DNA from: Candidatus Woesearchaeota archaeon
GTDB lineage: Archaea > Nanoarchaeota > Nanoarchaeia > Woesearchaeales > GW2011-AR4
NCBI GenBank assembly: GCA_023259315.1
Contig: JAHFQL010000047.1
Span: 1 to 9,007 of the forward strand
Reading direction: 5' to 3'
DNA length: 9,007 bases
A program made the position numbers and the translations under genes. Under the pieces are notes generated by a model. That model had not been told where the DNA came from. It searched no databases and worked only from the letters and a program-made list of their open reading frames with translations. This document shows, one piece after another, positions 1-5,825 of this stretch (positions within the stretch are counted from its first letter, which is position 1; the number at the start of each line of letters is the position of its first letter).

Positions 1-1782
1 TTCAACGGGAATAATATTTATTTTTTTCATTTTGTCCTTGTCAATAATTATATCTTTCAAATTTGTTTTTGGCACAACAACGTTTTTCAATCCTGCTTCA
101 ATTGCTGCCTCAACCTTTGCTGTAACTCCTCCAATTGGCAGAACCTCCCCCCTAACACTTAATGAACCGGTCATCGCAAAATCCTGCTTGACTGGCACAT
201 CTTTGAATGCAGAAATTACAGATGTTGCGACTGCAATGCTGGCAGAATCACCTTCAACACCCTCGTAAGTCTGCAGGAATTGTACATAAATATCGTATTT
301 TTCCTTTATGTCCTCTCCAAAATATTTTTTGATTATCGCTGTCACATTTTTTACAGCTTCTTTTGCAATATCCCCAAGCTTTCCGGTTGCTATTATCTCG
401 CTTTCTTTTCCGCCGGGAGTTACTTCTGCTTCAATTGGAAGTATAATGCCAGAGTAAGGTGGAGTTACTCCGATAACTGCTAATCCATTAACCCTGCCAA
501 CCCTTTTTCCAGATGTAACTATCACTTCATATTCTTTCTTCTCCTCGATAAATTTGTCAGCAATCTGTTGTTCCAATGTTCTTGCAATTTTTTTAGCTCC
601 TAAAACATGTTTTTTCATAACAAATTTTGATTTCTGCTCCATAGCCATATCGCCGGCAGCTCTTATCAATCCACCTAGTTCCCTTAATCTTAAAGTTAAA
701 TGCCCTTTTCTGTTGGCTCTTCTTCTTGCTTCTTCAACAATTGCTTCAACAGCCTCTTTGCTAAAATGAGGTATCTTCTTGTCCTTGACAACTTCTTGCG
801 CAACAAAAAAAGCAATCTTATTTCTGTTCTCTTCAGTATCCGGAATTGTTTCTTTCATGTAAATCTCATAGCCATACCCAGAAATCCTGCTCCTTAATGC
901 AGGATGCATATTTTTTATTGTTTCAAAATTTCCTGCTGCAACAAGGACAAAATCGCACGGGACAGCTTCTGTCCTTACCATCGCGCCTGCGCTTCTCTCG
1001 CTTTGGCCGGTAATTGCAAATTTTCTTTCCTGCAATGAAGAAAGCATCTCTTGCTGCGTCGATGGCTGCAATGTTGCAATCTCATCAATAAATAAAACAC
1101 CCATGTGGCTTTTGTGAATCATCCCTGCAACAACTCTCTCATGGGCAGGTGTTCCTAATCCGCCGCTTTGGAAAGGATCGTGCAGTACATCTCCAAGCAA
1201 AGCGCCTGCATGAGCTCCAGTTGCGTCATTAAATGGCGCTTGTTTTCTCTTGAAATTATCAACTATAATTCTTGGGATTTTTACCCTTATCTCTACCCTC
1301 TTGCCTAAATTCAGGAAAATAACAAATGCTGCCAAAAACACCATGCCGCCTAAAAAGAAGGCTGCAAACATGATGTCTGAGTGGTAATAAGAGCGAACCC
1401 ACCACGGGGCAAACATTGCAAGAAGAACTAAAATAAAAATAATAATGTTCTGGTTCTTGAACATCGTCATGCTCTGCAATTTTGCTTTTGCAACTAAGTC
1501 TCTTCCTTGGCCAGCAGACACTGTTCTTATCAAAGGCATATTCTCGTCATTAATGTTTGGAAATGCTATAATATCAACAAGCTTCTCCATTGGCAATAAT
1601 TCTGCCAAAGCAAGCCCAAGCATTGATTTTCCAGTGCCTGGCTCGCCTATTAATAAAACATGACGCCTCTGCTGCGCAGCTTTCTTTATTACCTGAACTG
1701 CTTCATCCTGGCCTATAACCTGGTCTATTATCTTACTAGGCACTTTTATGTCTGCCGTTGAATTGAATTTGATAGTTACCAT
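1..1782 (-). CDS. lonB: Archaeal LonB ATP-dependent protease, membrane-anchored (C-terminus cut by window edge)
   Basis: This is an ATP-dependent serine protease that degrades misfolded and regulatory proteins at the inner face of the membrane. The frame is open for 594 codons from the ATG at 1782 to base 1. Seen in order: Walker A GEPGTGKS (residues 46-53); a two-pass membrane insertion within the AAA+ domain (about 113-130 and 138-159), the hallmark of archaeal LonB; Walker B GVLFIDEI (about 228-235); the ATPase lid; and a protease domain with Ser513 in EGDSAS and Lys556 in [10 protein letters not shown] as the Ser-Lys dyad. There is no LonA N-terminal substrate-binding domain, as expected for LonB. 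Family members are usually somewhat over 600 residues, so only a short C-terminal tail should be missing. It is divergent from the 1949 operon and has its own TATA box, consistent with a leaderless mRNA. Identification is secure. Confidence 0.97.
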   Translation of the reverse strand, partial: MVTIKFNSTADIKVPSKIIDQVIGQDEAVQVIKKAAQQRRHVLLIGEPGTGKSMLGLALAELLPMEKLVDIIAFPNINDENMPLIRTVSAGQGRDLVAKAKLQSMTMFKNQNIIIFILVLLAMFAPWWVRSYYHSDIMFAAFFLGGMVFLAAFVIFLNLGKRVEIRVKIPRIIVDNFKRKQAPFNDATGAHAGALLGDVLHDPFQSGGLGTPAHERVVAGMIHKSHMGVLFIDEIATLQPSTQQEMLSSLQERKFAITGQSERSAGAMVRTEAVPCDFVLVAAGNFETIKNMHPALRSRISGYGYEIYMKETIPDTEENRNKIAFFVAQEVVKDKKIPHFSKEAVEAIVEEARRRANRKGHLTLRLRELGGLIRAAGDMAMEQKSKFVMKKHVLGAKKIARTLEQQIADKFIEEKKEYEVIVTSGKRVGRVNGLAVIGVTPPYSGIILPIEAEVTPGGKESEIIATGKLGDIAKEAVKNVTAIIKKYFGEDIKEKYDIYVQFLQTYEGVEGDSASIAVATSVISAFKDVPVKQDFAMTGSLSVRGEVLPIGGVTAKVEAAIEAGLKNVVVPKTNLKDIIIDKDKMKKINIIPVE

Positions 1783-1804
1783 CCCGCTATTGTAAGTACT
1801 TGTG

Positions 1805-1816
1805 CATTTTTAAATG
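1805..1816 (-). promoter_or_regulatory. TATA box of lonB
   Basis: On the minus strand this reads ATTTAAAAATGC, centred about 29 bases before the lonB ATG. Archaeal transcription starts about 25 bases after the TATA centre, so the mRNA would have almost no leader. No Shine-Dalgarno sequence is visible before the ATG, which agrees. Confidence 0.6.
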
Positions 1817-1948
1817 TTGCTATTTGGACAAATGGCAAGTAATTTATAGGCATTTGAAAAGTGACAGTAAAATTAACATTAAAATTTACAATAAAAATAA
1901 ATCCATTAACGATTGAACATTAAAAAACAATAAAAAATCAAACCAAAA

Positions 1949-2296
1949 ATGAAAGAAACTACTTTGCTGAAAATCGCCTTGATTTGTTCTTTAGTGGGTT
2001 TGCTTGTTTTATATTTTATTTCTACAAAAATTGAAATCAAGGATTACAAGCCAAATATTTTAAACAAAAATGTTGGTGAAGATGTGAAATTAAATGGAAT
2101 AGTAACAAAAATATCTGACAAAGGAAATGTTATTTTCATTGAAGTAAATCAGCAAAATCCAATTTCTATTGTTGTTTTTGGTAATGACAATAATCTAAAT
2201 TTAAAAAACGGAGATAATGTAGAAGTTATTGGCAAAGTTCAGGAATACAATGGGAAGAATGAGATAATTGCTCAGAAAATTAGGTTGGTGAAATAA
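1949..2296 (+). CDS. Membrane-anchored OB-fold (tRNA-anti-like) protein
   Basis: This is a 115-residue protein with one N-terminal membrane segment (about residues 8-24) followed by a small beta-rich domain. The pattern VGEDVKLNGIVTKI, then a strand with IVVF, then GDNVEVIGKVQEYNGKNEI and a terminal AQKIRLV strand is typical of OB folds of the tRNA-anti/NfeD-like class, which bind nucleic acid or serve as a small structural module in membrane proteins. The N-terminal anchor with no cleavage site suggests the OB domain is tethered to the membrane, most likely outside because few positive charges precede the helix. Its TAA stop shares one base with the next ATG, so it is translationally coupled to the TctA-like gene and may be an accessory subunit. 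That role is inferred; the ligand is unknown. The start is the first ATG in frame, and the sequence before it is A-rich with no clear Shine-Dalgarno. Confidence 0.75.
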   Translation: MKETTLLKIALICSLVGLLVLYFISTKIEIKDYKPNILNKNVGEDVKLNGIVTKISDKGNVIFIEVNQQNPISIVVFGNDNNLNLKNGDNVEVIGKVQEYNGKNEIIAQKIRLVK

Positions 2297-3507
2297 TGTT
2301 TTTAGAAATAATTATCGCAATTTTTCTTGGATGCTTGATTGGAGTTTTAACTGGCATAACTCCGGGCTTGCACATAAATCTTGTTGCGCTCATACTTTTT
2401 AGCGTGTCACCTTTATTGCTTGGCTACACAAATGTCGTTGCGGTTGCATCTTTCATAATTGCAATGTCGATAACCCATACATTTACTGATTTCATAAGCG
2501 CAACTTATCTTGGAGCTCCATCTGATGACACTGCCTTGGCTGTGCTGCCGGCGCACAGGTTGTTGCTCGAGGGAATGGGTCACGAAGCTGTAAAGCTGAC
2601 TGTGATAGGCAGCTTATTATGCTTGATTATCACAATTATTTTAGCTCCGTTATTGGTAGTTATTGTGCCATTCATTTTTTCTTATCTAAAAAATTATATT
2701 GGGTGGCTTTTGCTTGCTGTTGTCATCTTATTGATTTTAAGGGAAGAAAATTTGAATAAAAAATTTTGGGCTTTTGTTGTTGTCGCTTTGTCTGGAATTC
2801 TTGGCGTTATTGTTCTTAACATTCCAAATCTCAAAGATCCTTTGCTGCCGATGCTGTCTGGCTTGTTTGGAGTCAGCATTTTATTTGTAAGCCTGACTCA
2901 AAAAGTAACCTTGCCAATCCAAAGAACAACAGAGATGATAAAAATCAAGACAACAAATTTATTCAAAGCTCTTGGCTCAGGAGTTTTTTCAGGCTCATTG
3001 GTTTCAATATTTCCAGGTTTGGGGCCTGCTCAAGCAGCAGTTGTTGCCGGCCAAATTGTTGGAAAAATAGATGTCTTCAGTTATTTAATTATGATAGGCG
3101 GCATAAACACAGTTTCAATGACGCTGTCATTAATAACTCTTTTTACAATTGAAAAAGCTAGAAATGGCTCAATTATTGTTGTGCAGCAATTACTGCAGAA
3201 CATAAATCTCAATTTGCTGATTTTATTTTTGGCAGTCGCATTGATTGCAGGCGCAATTGCAACCTTCCTTACATTGTATGTGAGCAAAATATTCTCAACA
3301 ATTATGAACAAAGTCAACTATTCTTTTCTGAGTATTTTTATTATTGTTTTTATTGGATTGATGGTTTTGAATTTTTCGGGATTTATTGGATTATTAATAT
3401 TAATTATTGCAACATTTATAGGATTAATTCCAAATGTCGTTGAAGTCAGCAGAAGCAACTCAATGGCTTGCTTGCTGGTGCCGATAATTTTGATGAATGT
3501 TTTGTAG
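2296..3507 (+). CDS. TctA/DUF112-family membrane protein (transporter-like)
   Basis: This is a 403-residue polytopic membrane protein with roughly ten hydrophobic segments. It carries the duplicated glycine-proline motif of the TctA superfamily: GVLTGITPGLH near residues 16-26 and SIFPGLGPAQAA near 237-248, one in each half, suggesting the inverted-repeat architecture of the family. In bacteria TctA is the large permease subunit of tripartite tricarboxylate transporters and works with TctB and a periplasmic TctC. Neither partner is visible here, which is usual for archaeal DUF112 proteins, whose substrate is not established. The only apparent partner is the upstream OB-fold protein, overlapping by one base (TAATG). 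The length is shorter than the bacterial TctA subunits (about 500 residues). Hairpin repeat A begins about 30 bases after the stop. Confidence 0.85.
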   Translation: MFLEIIIAIFLGCLIGVLTGITPGLHINLVALILFSVSPLLLGYTNVVAVASFIIAMSITHTFTDFISATYLGAPSDDTALAVLPAHRLLLEGMGHEAVKLTVIGSLLCLIITIILAPLLVVIVPFIFSYLKNYIGWLLLAVVILLILREENLNKKFWAFVVVALSGILGVIVLNIPNLKDPLLPMLSGLFGVSILFVSLTQKVTLPIQRTTEMIKIKTTNLFKALGSGVFSGSLVSIFPGLGPAQAAVVAGQIVGKIDVFSYLIMIGGINTVSMTLSLITLFTIEKARNGSIIVVQQLLQNINLNLLILFLAVALIAGAIATFLTLYVSKIFSTIMNKVNYSFLSIFIIVFIGLMVLNFSGFIGLLILIIATFIGLIPNVVEVSRSNSMACLLVPIILMNVL

Positions 3508-3537
3508 AGATTGTATTAATATATTTTAATTTAAATT

Positions 3538-3752
3538 TTCAATTTGCTTCGCAAATCTTGTGCTCGGCATCTCTGTTCTTCCACATCGAGAAACCTCGCC
3601 TATTTATTCATTGAATAAATCGAGGCGAAAATTATTGGCAGAAAAATTTTCGCCGAGTGTAAAATTTGTAATTCGTCGAAAATTAAAAAATTTTCGAGCG
3701 TGATCGAAAATCCAGAGGATTTATCGACATGCGAAGCAAATTATGGATTGAA
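3538..3752. repeat. Hairpin-rich repeat element, copy A (long form)
   Basis: This 215-base noncoding element fills most of the gap between the TctA-like gene and L35Ae. It begins TTCAATTTGCTTCGC and ends GCGAAGCA...GGATTGAA; a perfect 13-base inverted repeat joins 3541-3553 to 3730-3742. Inside are the box TGTGCTCGGC (3559-3568); an imperfect hairpin 3566-3573/3588-3595 with 14-base loop TGTTCTTCCACATC; CCTCG/CGAGG (3594-3598/3621-3625) enclosing the palindrome ATTTATTCA-T-TGAATAAAT; a 10-base-pair hairpin 3624-3633/3645-3654; and two hairpins absent from copy B (3676-3684/3689-3697 and about 3704-3713/3717-3727). Several stems overlap and cannot form together. The same core occurs at 7064-7105 with 34 of 42 identical bases. 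No long open frame is visible. It may be a non-autonomous mobile element or a structured RNA. Confidence 0.85.
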
Positions 3753-3788
3753 GTTTAAGCTTTCTACATAACAAACAAAACAATAACC

Positions 3789-3798
3789 TTTTTAAAAC
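3789..3798 (+). promoter_or_regulatory. TATA box of the L35Ae gene
   Basis: TTTTTAAAAC is centred about 26 bases before the ATG at 3819. Transcription would start at or just before the ATG. A possible AGGTG Shine-Dalgarno at 3812-3816 is only two bases from the start codon and probably not used as such. Confidence 0.6.
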
Positions 3799-3818
3799 AT
3801 CAAATTTTCCTAGGTGTT

Positions 3819-4076
3819 ATGGAAGGAGTAATAGTTAATTTCAGAGGAAGCAGAAGGGTAAAAAAAGGCAATCATATGATTATCCAGGTTAAGGGCATAG
3901 ACAGCAAAGAAAAAGCATCCAAGCTTGTCGGCAAAAAAGTTGTGTGGAAAACTTCTGCAGGCAAAGCAATGCATGGAAAAATCGCATCAGCACATGGCAA
4001 CAGCGGTGCTTTAAGGATTATTTTTGAAACCGGGATGCCTGGGCAGAGCATTGGAGCAAAAATTTTAATTGACTAA
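3819..4076 (+). CDS. rpl35ae: Large-subunit ribosomal protein eL33 (L35Ae)
   Basis: This is an 85-residue basic protein of the 50S ribosomal subunit, a family found in archaea and eukaryotes but not bacteria. The family signature is clear in the C-terminal half: ASKLVGKKVVWKT, then GKIASAHGNSGALRIIFE, then MPGQSIGAKILI, matching the known pattern of GK-x-x-x-x-HG-x-x-G followed by a P-G-Q-x-I-G turn. The N-terminal strand EGVIVNFRGSRR fits the beta-barrel start. The length is normal for archaeal members. The gene is alone in its transcription unit, with its own TATA box and a T-rich tract after the stop. The start ATG at 3819 is supported by the TATA spacing. Identification is confident. Confidence 0.95.
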   Translation: MEGVIVNFRGSRRVKKGNHMIIQVKGIDSKEKASKLVGKKVVWKTSAGKAMHGKIASAHGNSGALRIIFETGMPGQSIGAKILID

Positions 4077-4090
4077 TTTAAAAATCAAAA

Positions 4091-4112
4091 CTTCTTCTTT
4101 TTATTAATTTTT
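4091..4112 (+). terminator. T-rich terminator after L35Ae
   Basis: CTTCTTCTTTTTATTAATTT lies about 15 bases after the L35Ae stop. Archaeal RNA polymerase terminates at short T-tracts without a hairpin. The next promoter lies about 45 bases further on. Confidence 0.4.
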
Positions 4113-4158
4113 AATTGATGTGAGAGATTTATACTTTAATTACTTGAAGATAGTTAAA

Positions 4159-4167
4159 TTTTTAAAA
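4159..4167 (+). promoter_or_regulatory. TATA box of the 4189 gene
   Basis: TTTTTAAAA is centred about 26 bases before the ATG at 4189. This spacing decides the start: an in-frame TTG nine bases upstream would sit before the expected transcription start. Confidence 0.55.
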
Positions 4168-4188
4168 TAAGACTGATTTTTGCATTAT

Positions 4189-4737
4189 ATGGTTTCATGC
4201 TCGTACAATTCAATAGAAGCGAGAAGAATTGTGAGTTCATTAATTGAAAGACTGCGAGAAACAAGAGTAAGCGCCAAGGATTGGTATAGGGGCTCTTCGC
4301 CAACTTACGGAGTATTTGTTTCTTCAAGTGAACTGGAGAAAGCAGTTGGTGATTTATATCCGACAGTTGATGGCTTATCTTTTGGCAGAATAAATATTAC
4401 ACCTATTCGTGAGGGTAAAGGGTACATGGTTGATGAAACTTATTATTTTGGGAGAGACAGAAAACCTGTTGAGGGGAAACTGCCACAAAAGCCGAACAAT
4501 CATCCAAATCAAAATGTCAAGGATGTTGCAGAAGCATTTGGAAAAAAGTACGGATTTACGGTCAATCATAAATTTTCTAAAGGAGTTTATATGTCAAGCA
4601 CTGCTTCAAGATTGATAATCGAAAATCGCATAGACGAGCTTATAAAAAAAATTGTTGAAAGTGTTGTCATCTACAAAAATCATTGCCTAAAATCAGTGCC
4701 TCTGCCAAACGCTAGAAATCGTGCCTTGAGGAAGTAA
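4189..4737 (+). CDS. Unrecognised 182-residue protein
   Basis: I do not recognise a family. The ATG at 4189 is preferred over an in-frame TTG at 4180 because of the TATA spacing. The protein appears soluble and alpha/beta, with no membrane segment. It opens with an amphipathic helix (about residues 8-25, EARRIVSSLIERLRE), has a GVFVSSSELEKAVGDLYP stretch, a central region with GRINITPIREGKGYMVDETYYFG (about 66-88), then a proline- and asparagine-rich linker (KLPQKPNNHPNQN), and a C-terminal helical part ending in a basic tail (NARNRALRK). Two Cys (4 and about 167) are not in a metal-binding pattern. The last 45 bases overlap the 3' end of the convergent exonuclease gene, so the two transcripts are complementary there. 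Codon use and A+T content look like the neighbours, so I take it as a real gene. Confidence 0.75.
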   Translation: MVSCSYNSIEARRIVSSLIERLRETRVSAKDWYRGSSPTYGVFVSSSELEKAVGDLYPTVDGLSFGRINITPIREGKGYMVDETYYFGRDRKPVEGKLPQKPNNHPNQNVKDVAEAFGKKYGFTVNHKFSKGVYMSSTASRLIIENRIDELIKKIVESVVIYKNHCLKSVPLPNARNRALRK

Positions 4738-5481
4738 TTTCTCCTTCATCATCTTTACGCATTTCTCCGCAACAATTTTTAGATTTATTACATCATACTC
4801 GTTATATTCAACAAGCAAATTTAAGTAATAATCATCTCCGGTTGCTCGGTACATTCTCCAAAGTGCCAAAGCATCCCCGCCGTAAAATTTTTCAACAATA
4901 TTGCTTCTTTTAATCCCTAAATTTTTCTCAATATTTTTCAATCCGCCTTTCAATCCCAGTTTGTCTGTAACAGATTTGGCATCAAAATTCGGTATTTTTG
5001 GCAGCAAATCAGGGTATCTTTTTTCTATAAACGGCAAGTCAAACGAAGCGCCATTAAATGTCACAATCAATTTGTATTTCTGCAATTCCTTTTTTAAGAA
5101 GCCGTAATCTAAATTTATGCCGTTTATCATTATTTTTGTGTTGGTGCCGTCATAAAGCCCAAAAACTGTGATGTCGTCATTTTCTTTGCTCAACCCGGTT
5201 GTTTCTATGTCCAGGAACACAGCATCTTCCTTGAAGAAATCGTACAAGCGCCACATTTCTGATTGCTGCAATAAATCAAGGAAATAATTTGAGTCAAAAT
5301 TATAAAGTGCTTTCCTTGCATTTAATATCTTTCTGTCGTAATACAATTTCCTGTGCCGTGACAATCCTTTGACATTGCTTCTTTTTAGAAAAGAATCCCA
5401 ATTATAAATTCCATCTTTCCAGATGTTTTGTTCTATCTTATCACCAATTCTTTCCAAAAAAATAAAGCTGTTGGTTATCAT
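4693..5481 (-). CDS. DEDDy 3'-5' exonuclease, YprB-like RNase H fold
   Basis: This 262-residue protein has a C-terminal RNase H-like exonuclease domain (about residues 86-245) of the YprB/RNase_H_2 type. Catalytic residues visible: Asp91 and Glu93 in FLDIETTGL, Asp148 in TFNGASFDLPFI, and Asp230 in YNEYDVINL. The Y-x-x-x-D form (Tyr226 to Asp230) places it in the DEDDy class. Two metal ions bound by these acids would cleave single-stranded DNA or RNA from the 3' end. The N-terminal 85 residues are basic and carry the short helical lead-in seen in YprB-like proteins (SRHRKLYYDRKILNARKALY). The start ATG is supported by a TATA box 24 bases upstream. The 3' end overlaps the convergent 4189 gene by 45 bases. 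Cellular substrate is unknown; repair or RNA processing are both plausible. Confidence 0.9.
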   Translation of the reverse strand: MITNSFIFLERIGDKIEQNIWKDGIYNWDSFLKRSNVKGLSRHRKLYYDRKILNARKALYNFDSNYFLDLLQQSEMWRLYDFFKEDAVFLDIETTGLSKENDDITVFGLYDGTNTKIMINGINLDYGFLKKELQKYKLIVTFNGASFDLPFIEKRYPDLLPKIPNFDAKSVTDKLGLKGGLKNIEKNLGIKRSNIVEKFYGGDALALWRMYRATGDDYYLNLLVEYNEYDVINLKIVAEKCVKMMKEKLLPQGTISSVWQRH

Positions 5482-5495
5482 TATAGCTAATTTGC

Positions 5496-5501
5496 AAAAA
5501 A
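5496..5501 (-). terminator. T-run that could end the tRNA-like transcript
   Basis: Six consecutive T on the minus strand, about 30 bases after the tRNA-like half. With the promoter at 5598-5607 this gives a transcript of roughly 80 bases. It directly abuts and overlaps the exonuclease TATA box. Confidence 0.4.
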
Positions 5502-5510
5502 TTTAAATAC
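5501..5510 (-). promoter_or_regulatory. TATA box of the exonuclease gene
   Basis: Minus strand GTATTTAAAT, centred about 24 bases before the ATG at 5481, predicting a leaderless mRNA. A transcript from the upstream tRNA-like unit would run through this box and could interfere with it. Confidence 0.6.
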
Positions 5511-5530
5511 TTTGGAGTACATTAGCCATT

Positions 5531-5566
5531 TGACAGTCGGATCCTCTACCGCTGAGGTACTCAGGC
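5531..5566 (-). ncRNA. tRNA-like 5' half with Asp anticodon GTC (possible split-tRNA half or tRNA relic)
   Basis: Read on the minus strand from 5566 the sequence follows tRNA numbering closely: acceptor strand GCCTGAG (1-7), T8 A9, a D stem CCTC/GAGG with perfect pairing around the loop AGCGGTA (A14, G15, G18, G19 and A21 all present), A26, anticodon strand TCCGA, then CTGTCA with T33, anticodon GTC and A37. The similarity stops at position 37/38, exactly where archaeal tRNA introns and split-tRNA junctions usually fall. No matching 3' half (TCGGA, T arm, CTCAGGC) is seen downstream or elsewhere in the window. The TATA box is centred about 37 bases before position 1, normal for an archaeal tRNA gene with a short leader. 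C10-G25 instead of the usual G10-C25 is a mark against a standard tRNA. Alternatives are a decayed tRNA fragment, an integration scar, or a T-armless RNA. Confidence 0.6.
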
Positions 5567-5597
5567 TCTACACTTTTTCTGATATGCAAGAATTCAT

Positions 5598-5629
5598 CCT
5601 TTATAAATATCACGTGAGCATGTCCAGTG
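5598..5629 (-). promoter_or_regulatory. Promoter of the tRNA-like unit: upstream box plus TATA
   Basis: On the minus strand the box CACTGGACATGC (5618-5629) is followed after 10 bases by TTTATAAAGG (5598-5607). Both parts recur exactly upstream of the nucleotidyltransferase gene at 7884-7917. The predicted start is near 5577, about 11 bases before the tRNA-like 5' end. Confidence 0.6.
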
Positions 5630-5825
5630 GGTTGTGGCATTGATTTTTAATTTCACAAAAATTTGTAGAATTTTTGGGACCAGAAAATCTTTGATTTTCC
5701 CAGTTTTAAAATTTAATTTTTATTGAACGTGCTCTATTGTAAACAGCAAGAAGCACAATAAAATTAACTAAAGGATAGCTTTAACAAATGTTAATTAACC
5801 AAAAATAGATTAAGAAATTAAATAA
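5630..5825. other. Noncoding AT-rich spacer with small inverted repeats
   Basis: No gene is supported here. Visible structures are a 7-base-pair hairpin GAAAATC-TTT-GATTTTC (5683-5699), TTAACA-AA-TGTTAA (5781-5794) overlapping the palindrome GTTAATTAAC (5790-5799), and an interrupted GTGCT/AGCAC pair (5729-5733/5752-5756). On the minus strand the T-rich stretches just after the TPR gene stop could terminate that transcript. Confidence 0.4.

Noticed and set aside
32..1663. Several plus-strand open frames across the LonB region.
   Set aside because: They are antisense to a continuous, motif-complete lonB frame and show no protein family features.
3538..3752. A CRISPR array or CRISPR-like repeats in the hairpin-rich region.
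   Set aside because: The repeats are inverted and nested rather than regularly spaced direct repeats with unique spacers.
3812..3816. AGGTG as a Shine-Dalgarno for L35Ae.
   Set aside because: It is only two bases from the ATG, and the TATA spacing implies transcription begins within or after it.
4180..4188. TTG at 4180 as the start of the 4189 gene.
   Set aside because: The TATA box at 4159-4167 predicts transcription starting at about the ATG at 4189, so a TTG nine bases upstream would not be in the mRNA.
5505..5639. A 44-45 codon open frame on the minus strand (ATG at 5639) running through the tRNA-like unit.
   Set aside because: The strong TATA box lies inside it, no promoter or ribosome binding site precedes its ATG, and the tRNA-type signals explain the conserved-looking part better. 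It resembles no family I recognise.
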